The translations under genes and the position numbers were made by a program. From Tigriopus japonicus (lineage: Eukaryota > Arthropoda > Copepoda > Harpacticoida > Harpacticidae), in assembly GCA_010645155.1 (NCBI GenBank), contig CM021316.1, positions 12,069,311 to 12,133,310 of the forward strand: DNA of 64,000 nt, read 5' to 3'. Below, one piece after another: positions 25,701-38,100 of this stretch; the first letter of the stretch is position 1, and the number at the start of each line of letters is the position of its first letter. The notes below the pieces were generated by a model. The model did no database searches. It had not been told where the DNA came from and saw nothing but the letters and a program-made list of their open reading frames with translations.

Positions 25701-28700
25701 AAAAGAATATAGAAACTCTGGTTTGAACATTCAACCAAACCTTAGGCAGTAAAATATTAATTAAATGTAGGGTATAAATAGGGACTGTCAAGAATAACCA
25801 ATTTTAATTGCATAATGTGATTGTTTGGCTCGAAAGATTTGTTAATTTTTATTTCTGCAATTTCCAATTTTTCATGAAATATTTGGATTTTTCAATCAAA
25901 ATTTTCAGAAACGCCAATTTATTGACCAAAACTCTTCACAAAGTTAAATATTTTTTAAATATTTGGTTGTGATTTAAATATTTTTTTAAATATTTTGATG
26001 TTTTTTTCTTAAATATTATTTAAATATTTGGGCTTCAAAATTAAATATTTTCGGCCGCTCTAGTTATCATAAATAGGTCACATTCCTATTCACTCATTTA
26101 TTACTAAAACGTGTTTTATGCCATAAGCACTAGTTTATAGTTTACGTAAAAAAATCCCATGTAGATTGAACTTCTCGTATGAGCAAAAAATGCAATGAAA
26201 ACTAACAAATTTTCATAATCTTGATTTACACTTCCAATTTTCATTTAAAAGTTACAACCAATGTAGAACAGTTTTTTTTTCAATAATTACCACAATTATT
26301 TTGGTTAAAGTTGACACACCTTTTTGAGAAATCTAAATCCTGAGAAAAGGGCAAATAAAGCAGAAAAAACAATGTTGAACCTCTTTTTGACCCAACAAAA
26401 AAACACCCAATTCAGTTTTTGTGACTTATTGCCATTAATTATATAGATAGTGAATTCAACCCCCAGGGTTATGTTGAGATTAAACAATTTTGAATGTTTT
26501 TGTTCACCGTTTCATCAAAAATCCCTTACACCAATTCCTACAAAATCGATTTAAAAAATCTAGACATGCACCGCTCCACCTCACGTTATGTTCCAAATAA
26601 AAAGAATAGATCAGACCTTAATACCTTGAATTTTTTTTACCAAAGGTGTTTAACATCCCTTGGATCGATGGAATAAGCCGATTTACACAATATCTCAAAT
26701 TTAATCTTAACTCAACGTTTTCCAATGTTAGATCGTCTCGGGTGACTATTGCGAATGCGACAATTTCTCTTGTGATCGTTACGATGGTCTCCTGTGTTCA
26801 GGTCCAGAACATGGTGAATGTGTGTGTGGAAAATGTGTCTGCAACTCAGAATATGATGTGCCAGGTATGTTCTTCTCCATTACGTGACATTCAACTTCTA
26901 TAAATACCTTTATTATGTTTACTGTACATCAAAATTAGGTCAAAGGTTTTGATCATTGATCTAACGTGAACATTCTCTTCCAGGATATTCTGCCTGTGAA
27001 TGTCGGGCCACGAACGAAACTTGCATTACTCCTTATGGAGAGCACATCAACAAGTTATGCTCCGGTCATGGATCTTGCAGCTGTGGCGAATGCAAGTGCT
27101 TTGAAACTGAAGAGGGCCAATTTTCTGGACGTTTTTGCGAAGAATGCCCGGTAAGTACCTTTACAAACAAACTGATTTTTTTAAACGCACTTTCAATTTT
27201 CATCATAAAAGGGCAACATTCATGAAATTTTAGAGCACCTCAAGTTCTGGATTATGTATTGGAATGTAGTGTCATAATTTGGGGCATTGTAAGCCCAGAC
27301 CTGCAAAATGAAGGGTTAATTGTGCAGCTGTTTTACCCACTTCAAGGATGACTGAACAAAGGATATATTACAGAATACCACTTCTGGCGTAGTAACAACA
27401 ATGAAAATTCAACGGAACATTTACTGCACCGAAATAACCTCTCATTTTAAAACAATGGCAAGCCTTAAATTGTATTTTTGTAATTCGTCCTGAGAAATTA
27501 AGATTTCCTTGCCCATTCCTAATGAACTAGGAAAAGGTCACTTTGATTTTAAAAACTGTGTCTCCATTTACCCGTGGTTTTGAGAGATGGTGATTGAAAA
27601 AGCCCATGGATTTCAAATGCCTCCTTTTACCCACACGTTACAGACATGCCCCGGCAAGTGTGAGGAACTGACCCCTTGCGTCCAATGCTTACAATTCAAA
27701 TCTGGCACTCTGGCGGACAAGGAGGACGAATTTGGTGTGGATCTTTGCGATAAATGCCCTTTTGACGTGATTGAAGTTGAAAAAGCCGAAGACTATGTCC
27801 GGGATGATGAGCGGCTGTGCACATTCATTGATGACGATGATTGCCGTGCCACCTTCGTTTACGGTTACCACAACTCGACTGGACAACTCATGGTGTGGGT
27901 CCAAACAACCAAGGAATGTCCAGTGGTTGTGGATGTGATGGGTAATTAGATTATTGAAGAGTTACCAAGGAAAACCGACCTCTCATTTTCTCCCCATGTT
28001 TTTGCAGGCATCATTTTGGGTGTCATTGGAGCCATTGTCGCCGTTGGGTTGTTACTAATCTTGATGTGGAAAGTATTCACCACTATTCATGACCGACGAG
28101 AATTCGCCCGCTTCGAAAAAGAGCGGGCAATGGCCAAATGGGACGCGGTACGTGATACCTTAAGGCTTAATTTATATTATATTTATTTTAAGGCTTTAGT
28201 GATACCTTGCTTAGAGTGCGGTTACACGACATTTACATATCGCAGTTTGAGGTGAACTTCCACACACAGATGTATTATCTCGCAACCTCTTGCGGAGACT
28301 TGCTTACTTGCCATTATAAATATTGTTTCTGTGACTTCGAAGTTTGTCTCGATCTGTGATATAAAAAGTGTGGTGTAATCTAACCATCAGATATTTTCAT
28401 TTGCCCAGGTTGCGTGTGGTTCCCGTTGAACTTTAGCGTCGAAACAATTTCGTTGAGACATTTTGACATTTTACTCCAAATAAATTTTAACCCTTGATTT
28501 CCTCACCTCCTTTGGTAATCAACAAATGCAAACCATTGCAATTCATCATGTTTAAGAAAGCGTCAAGTACTTGTTCATGAACTCAGATTTATAACTTTAT
28601 GATACATCAGTTGTAATTTCAAAATCCATGGCTTTCGACCAACTGGTTCCTTCTTGCTTCGAGTTTTTGAGCCAAAATCTTAAACAGGGCGTAATTATTA

Positions 28701-29055
28701 AATCATAGCTGCCACTGACAAAATATAAAATGCAGAAATATTCGAGATCAAATAAAGATAAGAATGACAAATTTTCTTGTAAGAGTGGCATAAAATTAGA
28801 AGGTGTGCAACTATCGCAAAACAACGCGAATTTAAGATAGGATGGGTTGAAAATAATGAAACTAGTTAATTCAACTGAAGGCCACCAAAAATGGTCAAAA
28901 CTAAACATTTCCAAGACAACTCATTTCCCACACCACAAATGATTATTTTCACCTTTATTAATCTGTATCCGGTTTTTACTCTACAGGGAGAGAATCCTAT
29001 TTTCAAGTCTGCTACGTCCACTTACAAGAATCCAACCTACAACGGCAAGATGTAG
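19704..29055 (+). CDS. Integrin beta subunit (beta-PS type), complete gene
   Basis: Cell-matrix receptor subunit that pairs with an alpha integrin and links matrix to actin through talin. Exons: 19704-19886, 20891-21107, 21354-21582, 22153-22237 (or 22369-22453), 22641-22922, 23560-23712, 23780-23924, 24359-24501, 24853-25089, 26732-26864, 26984-27150, 27644-27941, 28008-28147, 28987-29055. All are GT-AG and in frame: 826 residues. Domains in order: signal peptide [23 protein letters not shown] domain with CAWC; beta-I domain with the MIDAS motif DLSKS (Asp158, Ser160, Ser162) and [16 protein letters not shown]; four Cys-rich I-EGF repeats (about 480-640); beta-tail; one membrane helix near 758-780; cytoplasmic tail [23 protein letters not shown] and NPTY. 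Family length is about 800-850. The first NPxY is NPIF, so it cannot be Tyr-phosphorylated, as in vertebrate beta-2. The annotated start (19704) begins the signal peptide; a TTG 12 bases upstream is not used. Confidence 0.96.
22153..22237 (+). CDS. Integrin beta exon 4a (mutually exclusive)
   Basis: An 85-bp exon with CTTAG acceptor and GTAAGT donor. It encodes the loop [17 protein letters not shown] and flanks, the disulphide-bounded specificity-determining loop of the beta-I domain. It enters in phase 2 and leaves in phase 0, exactly as exon 4b does. Confidence 0.9.
22369..22453 (+). CDS. Integrin beta exon 4b (mutually exclusive)
   Basis: A second 85-bp exon 131 bases after exon 4a, with the same phases, ATAG acceptor and GTAAGT donor. 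It encodes [17 protein letters not shown] and flanks, and 18 of 28 complete residues match exon 4a. Including both would shift the frame, so only one can be used. Drosophila beta-PS has an equivalent 4A/4B pair at this position that alters ligand binding. Confidence 0.88.
25350..26062. mobile_element. hAT-like non-autonomous element in integrin intron
   Basis: The ends are TAGGGCGGCCGAAAATATTT and, inverted, TAGAGCGGCCGAAAATATTT. The exact 8-bp duplication GTTATCAT flanks it at 25342-25349 and 26063-26070. At 713 bp, with repeated AAATATTT words near both ends and no transposase frame, it is a MITE-type derivative. It sits in the 1.6-kb intron between the exons at 24853 and 26732. Confidence 0.9.
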
Positions 29056-29556
29056 AAAAGAAGCTGATCCTGAGTCTGAGAATGTGTTCACCCCCTGTGA
29101 ACAGCGCTGTGAATGACCTGGACAGGCTTCAAAAAACCTTTGCAGAATTTCATCTTACCGAATCAGATTGCACCGGCAACCTATACTTAACTCACTTAGA
29201 CCTGTAAAAACATGAATCTCGAGTGCTTCAATCCAAACTAGAACGATAACTCATCCCTTCCAGTAATCTGACTAGTCAATATGTACAGTCCACTAAGCAT
29301 GAAGATGATCTTTGGTTACTCTGATGTAATGTACAGTAATTGTTGACATGTTTTCATCTCCGAGAAATGGTGCTATGTAGAAAAAGTGAAAACACTTTGA
29401 CCCCTCCCTTTCAATTGCCACACCCCTTGACATGTAACCAGAATTCAAGACAAAATATGTTGTGCCTTTCACCCATTTCTAACATGACTGAAACGAAGAT
29501 CCATCCATGATGTCATTCATTTGCATATGGTTAACTTATGTTTATTACAAGACATT

Positions 29557-29562
29557 AATAAA
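29557..29562 (+). terminator. Poly(A) signal of the integrin gene
   Basis: AATAAA about 500 bases past the TAG stop, the first good signal in the 3' flank. Confidence 0.5.
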
Positions 29563-30474
29563 TCAATTAAAACATTCAAAGTGAATTTTCCTTTTGCTTA
29601 TCTCCAATTGATAACTTAAAGACTCGTGGATATCATTTTTCCCCAAATTTGCAACCAATTTGCCGACATTTCAGAAAAAGTTGGTCATATTTTGACCTTC
29701 AAAATGGCAAGCTGGAGCAAAATATGAAATTCAGTAATTGCATTGCAATTAGTAATGATGTATTTACAATATTTTTACACCTTAGCAAGAACTTGCAAGT
29801 TGATGTTGACAATAACATTTTTGATTTTAGATATTGTTACAAATTGTAAAGAAGAGGGATGTATCCTCAACAATTTATATCAGTCATTTTTTTCTCTCTG
29901 CCTGAAATTTAGATCGCAAATATAAGGTACAAATACCCTTTAATTGTTGTAGTTTTTGGGATTTTTTTTCCCTGATTATCTTTGGATAATATATCTTTTT
30001 AATAAGAATCCCAATATGGGCAATTTTTTATTTTAAGAAATATTTCTGAACGTACTACCATTCAAAGTATTACTGGTTAGAGTTTGTTGCTAGAGGTTGT
30101 AATTAGTCAAAGTTATAATTTGTCATAAATGTTCAAAAAGGTGCAAATTCTGATTTAAAAAAGCCACAAACTACAGTTTTGGTGGATGCAACTTTCCTCA
30201 GGCCTTTCTTAACTTTTTATTTGCTAGAGCCTCAATTGTCTTTCTTTCTCAGGTTATTTTATTTAGTGATGAACTGGGAGCGCTAGAACGGACGATATTT
30301 CGTTTTCGATTTCTGTTATGCCTGGCAAAAAGAAAAGCGGACATACACTATAAAGAATCAGGTTTTCAGAATGGAGGGGACAATAAATTCAAAAATATTT
30401 TGGTCTAAAAACCTCTGAAATGTAAATGCTTCGATTTTATTTAAAATCAAACACATGGGCAAGTTTATATTGCA

Positions 30475-30600
30475 TGTACAAAGTTGGAATGGAAATAGGC
30501 ATGAAGTCATCTCCATTGACAGGTTAAAGCCCGCTCATCTTGACTGTGGCATCCCTGTTGAAGTTGGAAACCCTCCGCATCGAGGTTGACCTCGTGCATC
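30475..30600 (+). pseudogene. C-terminal tail of an LTR-retrotransposon integrase
   Basis: One frame reads NRHEVISIDRLKPAHLD followed by PVEVGNPPHRG and a stop. The core VSIDRLKPAH is the typical end of Ty3/gypsy integrase. No upstream integrase core is present, so this is a short fragment. Confidence 0.7.
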
Positions 30601-30685
30601 TCGTTATCCTTCGATTCTCACCTCAGATTCATCAACAACCATAACAAATAAAAACCAAACACCGTCGTTCTATGAAAACCTAACC

Positions 30686-31902
30686 TCTGAGCCCGTATTC
30701 TTATTCCGAACTTCAAGTACAACCTCAAGCCCGAGTTCAAGTACCAAAGTCGGACTCGTGCAAGATCGAACTGGAAGTCACATTTTCGAAGATTTTCAAG
30801 TCCAACTTATTCAAGAATAAGTTTGCTGCCAGAAAAGCAGGAACTCTCAAAGAAAATGAACACCGACTCGATCAAATTCCAAGGTGATCGCAAACATTAA
30901 AAAAGGCGTTAAATACACAAACGACCCTTCAACGCATGAGTGTGGAATCAAAAGAGATTTGTGGATAAAAATGGACCATCGGCTCCGCTTCCAAATCCAT
31001 CCCTTATCACCCAATTGTCTTATGCAAACACTGAAAGAACCATAAACGGAGCATGATTTTGATGGGAATAAAAAGAACCTTGTATGGAACGCCCCTCCCA
31101 AAATTTCCTATCTTCAACCCAAGTGCCCACAACACTCCTATTTAATATCCTTGACTGAACAGACTGGATCGTGTCCCGTTCTTTGCCTAAAATCAGTATT
31201 TTTTTCACAACGTGCTCCAATTCATGCATTTGTATTAACCCCTAACGAGTAATAAAGATGGAAGTTTCCACTCCGGAAACTGAAAAAGATATTGAATGAA
31301 TGTACTGTTGATTCAATAACATAATTAGGGATATTTTAATACCATTAAAACCATGCATTACGTTTTTTGGATCCCTTAGCTCTGATAACCCTAGGGACAC
31401 TTTTTTGTTTGGGAACCTTCTCGCGACTTATTTCTCATAAAATTTTATTTTTATTATCTTATACACTATATTTAGTGTACTTAAGCAATTTTGAAAACTG
31501 GGCAAGTTTATCCACAGTACCAGAAAAAACGATGAAATTCCACACCACTTTGGAAAGCTTTGGGTGCACAGAAAAGCTCCCTATTGTTCACATTTTGACA
31601 CAAACAATCGTCTACATTATAACATCTAGCTTTGGTCTGACAAAGCTATTCCCTACTTTGAATGCGTAGTTTCCATCTCGTTTTTTTGTAGCAAAGACTG
31701 GTCGAACCAATCTTCAAAGATCGAACTCAAGGGTAAAATGAGAAAAGACTAAGAATACGGATAGCCAGGATCGAACTTTGAAGTCTAAGTGAGGTTCGAG
31801 AATGCCACTTTTTCTAGTTCGATTTTCAAGCTGGAGTCGAAGTGAGACTTTGTGCTTGAAGTAGGATTTCAAGCACCAAGTTCGAGTTGAGAAGACGGGC
31901 CC
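30686..31902. mobile_element. Possible inverted-repeat element, decayed
   Basis: The left end GAGCCCGTATTCTTATTCCG resembles the inverted right end GGGCCCGTCTTCTCAACTCG; both are followed by CGAACTT-rich repeats about 100-200 bases long. No clear target duplication was found, so the borders are tentative. Confidence 0.4.
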
Positions 31903-32045
31903 AGGTCGCCAGATCATTCAAACAGATAGATATCAAGCGACTTGAAAGTCTGGGGGGGGAGCTGTGTAGGAACCCTGAAATACCAACAGATGTTGATAAA
32001 CTAGTTAGTGGTTCGGAGTCTTGAGAAGAATAAAAACGTGCTACA

Positions 32046-32051
32046 TTTATT
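32046..32051 (-). terminator. Poly(A) signal of innexin A
   Basis: Minus-strand AATAAA about 85 bases past the innexin A stop codon. Confidence 0.5.
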
Positions 32052-32133
32052 GTATTAACTCTACAGTTGCAAACGTTTTTTGTCATTGTGTGTCAGTTCA
32101 TATATTTCGACATCGTACATCTAAACATTGATG

Positions 32134-35100
32134 TTATTTGTTTTGGTGGAAAATATCATGAAACTTATCCCTTGACCATAGGTTCTCTAAAGCAACAAAG
32201 GCTTGTCGTCGTGTTTTTGGCTTCTCCGTGTCAATGCCTGCCACTTTCGAATTGTTGAAAAATAGCTTTAGAAAGATAACAAGAGTAGGTATTTCATACC
32301 ATCCAAAAGCTTTAGAACATATTTGAGAGTAGTAATATAAAATCATCCAATCGTTAACTTTCAGATGGTAAGTCATCTCTTCCATGAGGTCTTGATAGTC
32401 TATATTGTCAGACTCTACAAATCCAAGTTTCTTCAAATTCTTGATGAACCTAGAAAAGAATTTGATACCGTGGCTTTCTCAATTGTTTGAGTCAGTAGTA
32501 TTTAAATGCAGTTTCTTTTGAACTAACTCGGTGTTGGTTCAGTTCTTATAGGACGCAATTGAACAATGGAATAAGTTGTCTTTTAATGGCTTTTGACATT
32601 GCGGGGTTATTGGTTGCCCAATTTGATGTGTCTATTGCAGGGGTGTGCAAACCCTGGCCCGCGAGCTGATTTCGCATGGCCTGCGAGAGGATCTGCCAAT
32701 TTCAATAGACTGTAGCCCGCAGATGCGGTAGGTAGATTGTAGAATTTGATACTACAAATTATTTGCCGTTTTGGATGGTGTGGCCCGCGAGCGCCAACGG
32801 TCCGGCCAATTTGGCCCACTGCTAAGTAAGTTTGCACACCCCTGGTCTATTGCATGTAATTTTCTGATTTGGATCTTTTCTCTAGTATTGGTGACCAAAG
32901 CCGATCATAACTCGTGGAAATTCAATGCTTCTTGCTTCAGGGCTTCATGACTTACCTTGGCGTATAATTTGGTGCATACAATTGACGGCTTTGATAAGCA
33001 AGATTACAGAGCGACAACAAGGCCAATATGATGAACCAAAACCAAAAGAAAATGAAAATCTTCTCGTTGATGACATTGATGCCCAAAACACAAAGAGTGT
33101 CCAACTTTTCAATTGTCCCCGAGGGTCCATATTTTTGGAACATGCACTTCGTCATTCGGGGGAAAACTAATGCCAGTGTATCCTCACGTTCCTCAGGTTC
33201 CATGAATGGAAAATGCAGAATCTAGGCAAGCAGCAGAAAGTTAATGCTTTACCGATATTGCATCCGAAAAATGAATGACGCGTGATACCGTAACTTCAAT
33301 TCATAATATACTTTGTTAACCAAAGTGGTTGACTTCTTCAAGCGCACCAAGTGATAAAGAATATTAGCAAACTTGAAGCTTTGGATTACCAAAATTCTGA
33401 CCCTACGTACATTTCTAACAAGTGCTACAAAAGTTCCGGAGTATGACCAACTTTTGAGTTAAGGTGAATTTTTGGAGGCTCAATAACCTTTTTTGCAAAG
33501 AAATTGGTCTATTCATAATAGTTGTTTAGAACACGTTTATGGTTCGTGCATTCAACGAGCACTTCATCCTGTTGGATTTAAGGTAAGTAGATTAATAGAT
33601 TTATTAGACGAAGTCAACAAGAGAGGGATCAATGAACTGTAGATGCGTGTTCTAATTATTTTTAATTATTGTTTATTGTTGGGACCACTCAAACCTCAAT
33701 AACATGCGTGCAAAGAGTATTGGTTGATATTAAATGAAATAATTGAAAGATTATGAATTAAAATGTTGACTGAATATTGTTAATGGACCTGTGGTGGTTT
33801 TGATTGAAATTATTGGTGAAATCCCTTTCAAATTGGTATGGAAATCTGAATACTGAAAAGGTAATTCAGGCATGATCTATGCCAAAATTCATCCGAAAAA
33901 CACTAAAGTTCTATTTGGAGTTCCGCCATCAACATTTTAGGCACTTTAGTTTGTCCAAAACTGATGAATGACCGTCGAAATCTTCAAAAATATGTGTATC
34001 TTGGGAACTACGAGCTGTTGCTGCATGAAATCCACTAAATGGCGCACTCTATGACCGTACTCTTTTTTAATAGTGCTCTAGTAAGGACTATAAAAGGAAG
34101 GTTTCAATTTCTGGGAGCATCCGCCTGACACAGGTGTGGAACGATTCCACAACGCGTAATAATTCTGTTTTTTTCGGCTCTCCTAATGTTTTCAGGAGCT
34201 TCAGGGAGAATGGGGAATTCGAGAGATGATGAGAGTTTTGGAGCAACTTTGGAATGTTCCCGCATGGGAATACATCCAAGCCCATTTTTGTTAACGTTCC
34301 AATTTTTTCCGCGCCGTGCTGATTATGTCCACATTTTTTTTTTAAGATTAAAAAGAGGTTTTTAGGCGCTTTTGGCTTTGCACAAACATTTCTGGTAAGC
34401 AGTAACGTTTTTTTACACATTATTTTTTTGGCATTTTATTAGGAATTTCACTTAAATATTAGCTTTTCACGTTTTTTTGCTAACCCACACTTTTCTGCCT
34501 AAGTAATCTCTTTGACTAGTTGGGCCGCTCATTAAAAAGAAAAGAAAAATATGGCTTACCTTGAAACCGTACGAGAAAAACTGGCCTCCTAAGAACAGGT
34601 TCGTCAAAAATAATTGAAGTCCCAACTGTAGGCAACTGATGATCTCACAATAAAAGTATCTCATATCCAATTTCCGATATTCACAAGAATAAAATGAAGC
34701 GTCATTGGTTATCATGGGGCGTGGTTTGGCATTTATCATAACATGGTCCAAAACTTCCACAAGACTTATTTCTTCTTGTTGCTTTTCAATAAATGACGAC
34801 ATTTCATTGATGTCGATGCTCAAAATTTGACCTGTTGGATCTTCGAAAGTAATTTGTGCGAAAAGATACTTTATAATATCTGGACGAACAACTTTGGTCT
34901 TGAAAGTTTTCAATGCTTGAGCTAAATGGAGTTTCTTTGCTTTTTGTAAGTAATTTCTCATCAGTGTATACCGATTTTCTGGACAATTCCGCCTAAGCTC
35001 TTCTACAAACCAGTCCACATCTTTGCCAATTGCAAATTCGAAAAGACCACCCACTATGTATGCAATGCCGAGATTATTAGATAGCAACTCAGGTCTCAAC

Positions 35101-38100
35101 ATCCAATCAGGGAGAGATGAATCATCCTTGGCCACGGCTTCGGGATTTGGAGGTGGTTTGTTGTCTTGTTCCTTGTCTTTATTTTTCACTGTTAAGGCCT
35201 TAATCAGGGTCTGTAAGGAAGACGGCGGCATTAGCTTATTCAATCAAAATCAAATCCTCCTTATGAAAGCAACAGTAGCCCATTGAGTACCTTGAATGTA
35301 CCTCCTTCCATATACTTCCAGATTATTCCATATGGGGCGTAGAAACAGACGCATTGAAAGAAGAGAAAAAATGGGACCCATTGATAATAGGCGTGATACA
35401 TTTTTTCGTCTCCGGTGGCCGGTGGGCCCACTCCGGGATAAATGGCATTTTCGCGAGCCAATTTGTTTTGGAAGTAGTATTTTGGAAGGGTAAAGGTGCT
35501 CATCATCCAGCAGTACCTGCGGACATTCCGGATCTAATTTTGTCTTTTCAACATTATTATTCCGTCGTTAATAGGGTGGATGGAACGGGCAAAACGTGAA
35601 TTGAAATCAACTTAAACAATCAATCCTGTTGCTTTAGATCAGGTTGGGGGCACAGGCTCACCTCAATTAATTTCGAGAATCAGAGGCCCACAAAACAGAA
35701 GCCGGTGGTACAAGGGCCTACAAACAAAAGATCCCACAACTGCGGTGCTAAGAGTCAGACAATTTTGGATTATCTCCATTGATCTTGGGCCCACTAAAAT
35801 AACCATTGGTCCCTCATATGGACTGCGACCCACTGGTTGCTGACTCTTGCTCATGACCATGGAGGATGCAACCCCTTAAGGGCAAATTCTGACTACCAGC
35901 TCATAGAAAGATGAAAATGGAAACGGATGCTCTGATGCTTTGTAAATAAAAGGTGAGTGGTATGATATAATATCTTCTTCCATCTCCTCCTTCACCTCAT
36001 ATCGGCAATAATCTATACTCCTTTCTTGGCACCAACATCCTCTTCCTCACTTACCGACTAGCTACCTTCCCGACCAAATGTGAAATGAAATCTTCTGTCA
36101 AAGTTCGTGAACGCCTCTTTATTCAACCTCCATTAAATTCTTTCCACTGAGAAAACGAGCTGTTTCGAAATATCCATGGAAGGACTGATTTTAACCAACG
36201 CAGAAGTCATATAGAATTTGTGGCATGAATTTAAAAAAAACGGAAGGAAAAGTTGGTTTTCCATCAAGAAAAATGAATTATGTTCAATTTAATTCTATGT
36301 AGTTATTTTTTTGTTATCATTGGGTTCGGACATACAGTCAAATCTCGGTATAAGAAATCTCAGTTTAAGAAATTTTCGCGATATTAGAAACTTTTCCGCG
36401 CTGACCAAAAATTTACTACATAAGAATTCTCGATATAAGAAATTTTACATTTTTCCTCAATCTCGATATAAGAAACATTTTCAAAGTTTTGGCCTATTTC
36501 TCTTGCTTAAATAGGCCACGGCACAAAACAAAAAAAAACATTTTTAAGAAGATCAATGTAGTGCTTCCATATTTTGCGCTTTTGCGCAAACTTTGCCCCT
36601 TTTAGGGTGCCTTTTGCGCACTTTTTTGGGCTCTCGCGCCTTGCGCCTCTTTTGAAAAAAATAACTTGCCCTTTTCAAATTTCAGCCACAAAGAACGAAA
36701 AATTGCATTATGAACCCTAAAATCGCTAAAAATTGTCTAACATGCCACTCAACAATAACTATTTTAATGACATTAAGTTTGAAAAAAATATTTCGACAAT
36801 TATAGAAAATAATGAAAGCCCATTTTGCCAACAAATTTGCAATGCTTGAGAGTGAAAAAAATTGTGTGTCTGCCAAAGCAAAACCTAGTGGAAAATAAGC
36901 AATCCCAGGAAGTGTCATGCGAACCCAAGAAAGTCTCTCAAATTTAAAGTCAAACTGAGAATAAAAGATTTGCAGTTGGGATATTCCAAAAAATAGCAAA
37001 AAAACTTCGTCAGTATGAAAGCGTGGAAGGCTCAAATTTAAAATAAAAGTTGTTTGTCCCTGTATGGGTTAGATACTTCACCAATCATGATGACAAAACT
37101 GTACTTTCTTCTTTCATTTTTTCTGTCAAATTGAGATTGAAACAAGTTCTTAAGCTTTGTAATAGAGATATTAATGCATGCACTTGAAATGTAAATTTGT
37201 GTGTTTTAATAACTATTTTTTAAAAGCTAAATTATTGAGTCATTGTCGGATTGTGTTGTAATAAAAGTAAGTTTATAAGGTTATATAAAGGTGAGGTAAA
37301 CTCCTTTGGTAGTTTCCTTGTATTTTTATCGTTTCTTGAGCCAATTTTCTTGAGTCTCAATATAAGAAAAATCTCGATATAAGCAACATTTTGCCGCTGA
37401 CAGAAAAATTTCTTATATCGAGATTTGACTGTAGTTGCGAAATGCAACTTGAACAAAATTGAAACTTTTGGTATTTTTCCACTTTTCGGCTTTTTCCAAA
37501 AAAACAACAACTTTTGAATAATTTGGCTGAAAACCTGGATCTTATTTGGCCAATTATGACATTTTTGACCAATGCTGGCAAAGTCCTAGCGAATTATCGT
37601 TTATTCATTTTAATCTAATAAAAAATAAAATTCATCATGCAACATGCTAGGCCGAAATAATAGCAACTTTTAAGCAATTCCCTCAAAAGGACCTTTGTGC
37701 CCAGAAATTGCGACTTTGCGCCAAAAAAATAACAGCTTTATTTGAGCCCTAGATAATGAATGAATAAATGAATGGATGAATGAATGTATGAATGTTTGAA
37801 TGTTTGAATGTATGAATGTTTGAATGAATGAATGAATGAATGAATGAATGAATGAATGAATGAATGAATGAATGAATGAATGAATGAATGAAGGGATGAA
37901 GGGATGAATGAATGAATGAATGAATGAATGAAGGGATGAAGGGATGAATGAATGAATGAATGAATGAAGGGATGAAGGGATGAAGGGATGAAGGGATGAA
38001 GGGATGAAGGGATGAAGGGATGAAGGGATGAAGGGATGAAGGGATGAAGGGATGAAGGGATGAAGGGATGAAGGGATGAAGGGATGAAGGGATGAAGGGA

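Larger units (their letters stand above)
29580..32045. other. Intergenic region between integrin and innexin A, with mobile-element remnants
   Basis: No host gene recognised. It contains the retroelement integrase tail at about 30475-30600 and a possible inverted-repeat element at 30686-31902. Minus-strand frames at 30847-31229 are open for 69-84 codons; they include VEDRKFWEGRSIQG and FYSHQNHAPFMVLS, which I do not recognise. Confidence 0.5.

Noticed and set aside
28597..28914. 105-codon minus-strand frame inside the last integrin intron
   Set aside because: No similarity to a known family and no splice or promoter context.
34088..34420. 110-codon minus-strand frame as a host gene
   Set aside because: No recognisable domain, it lies within an innexin A intron beside a dispersed repeat, and no splice partner is evident; kept only as a lead.
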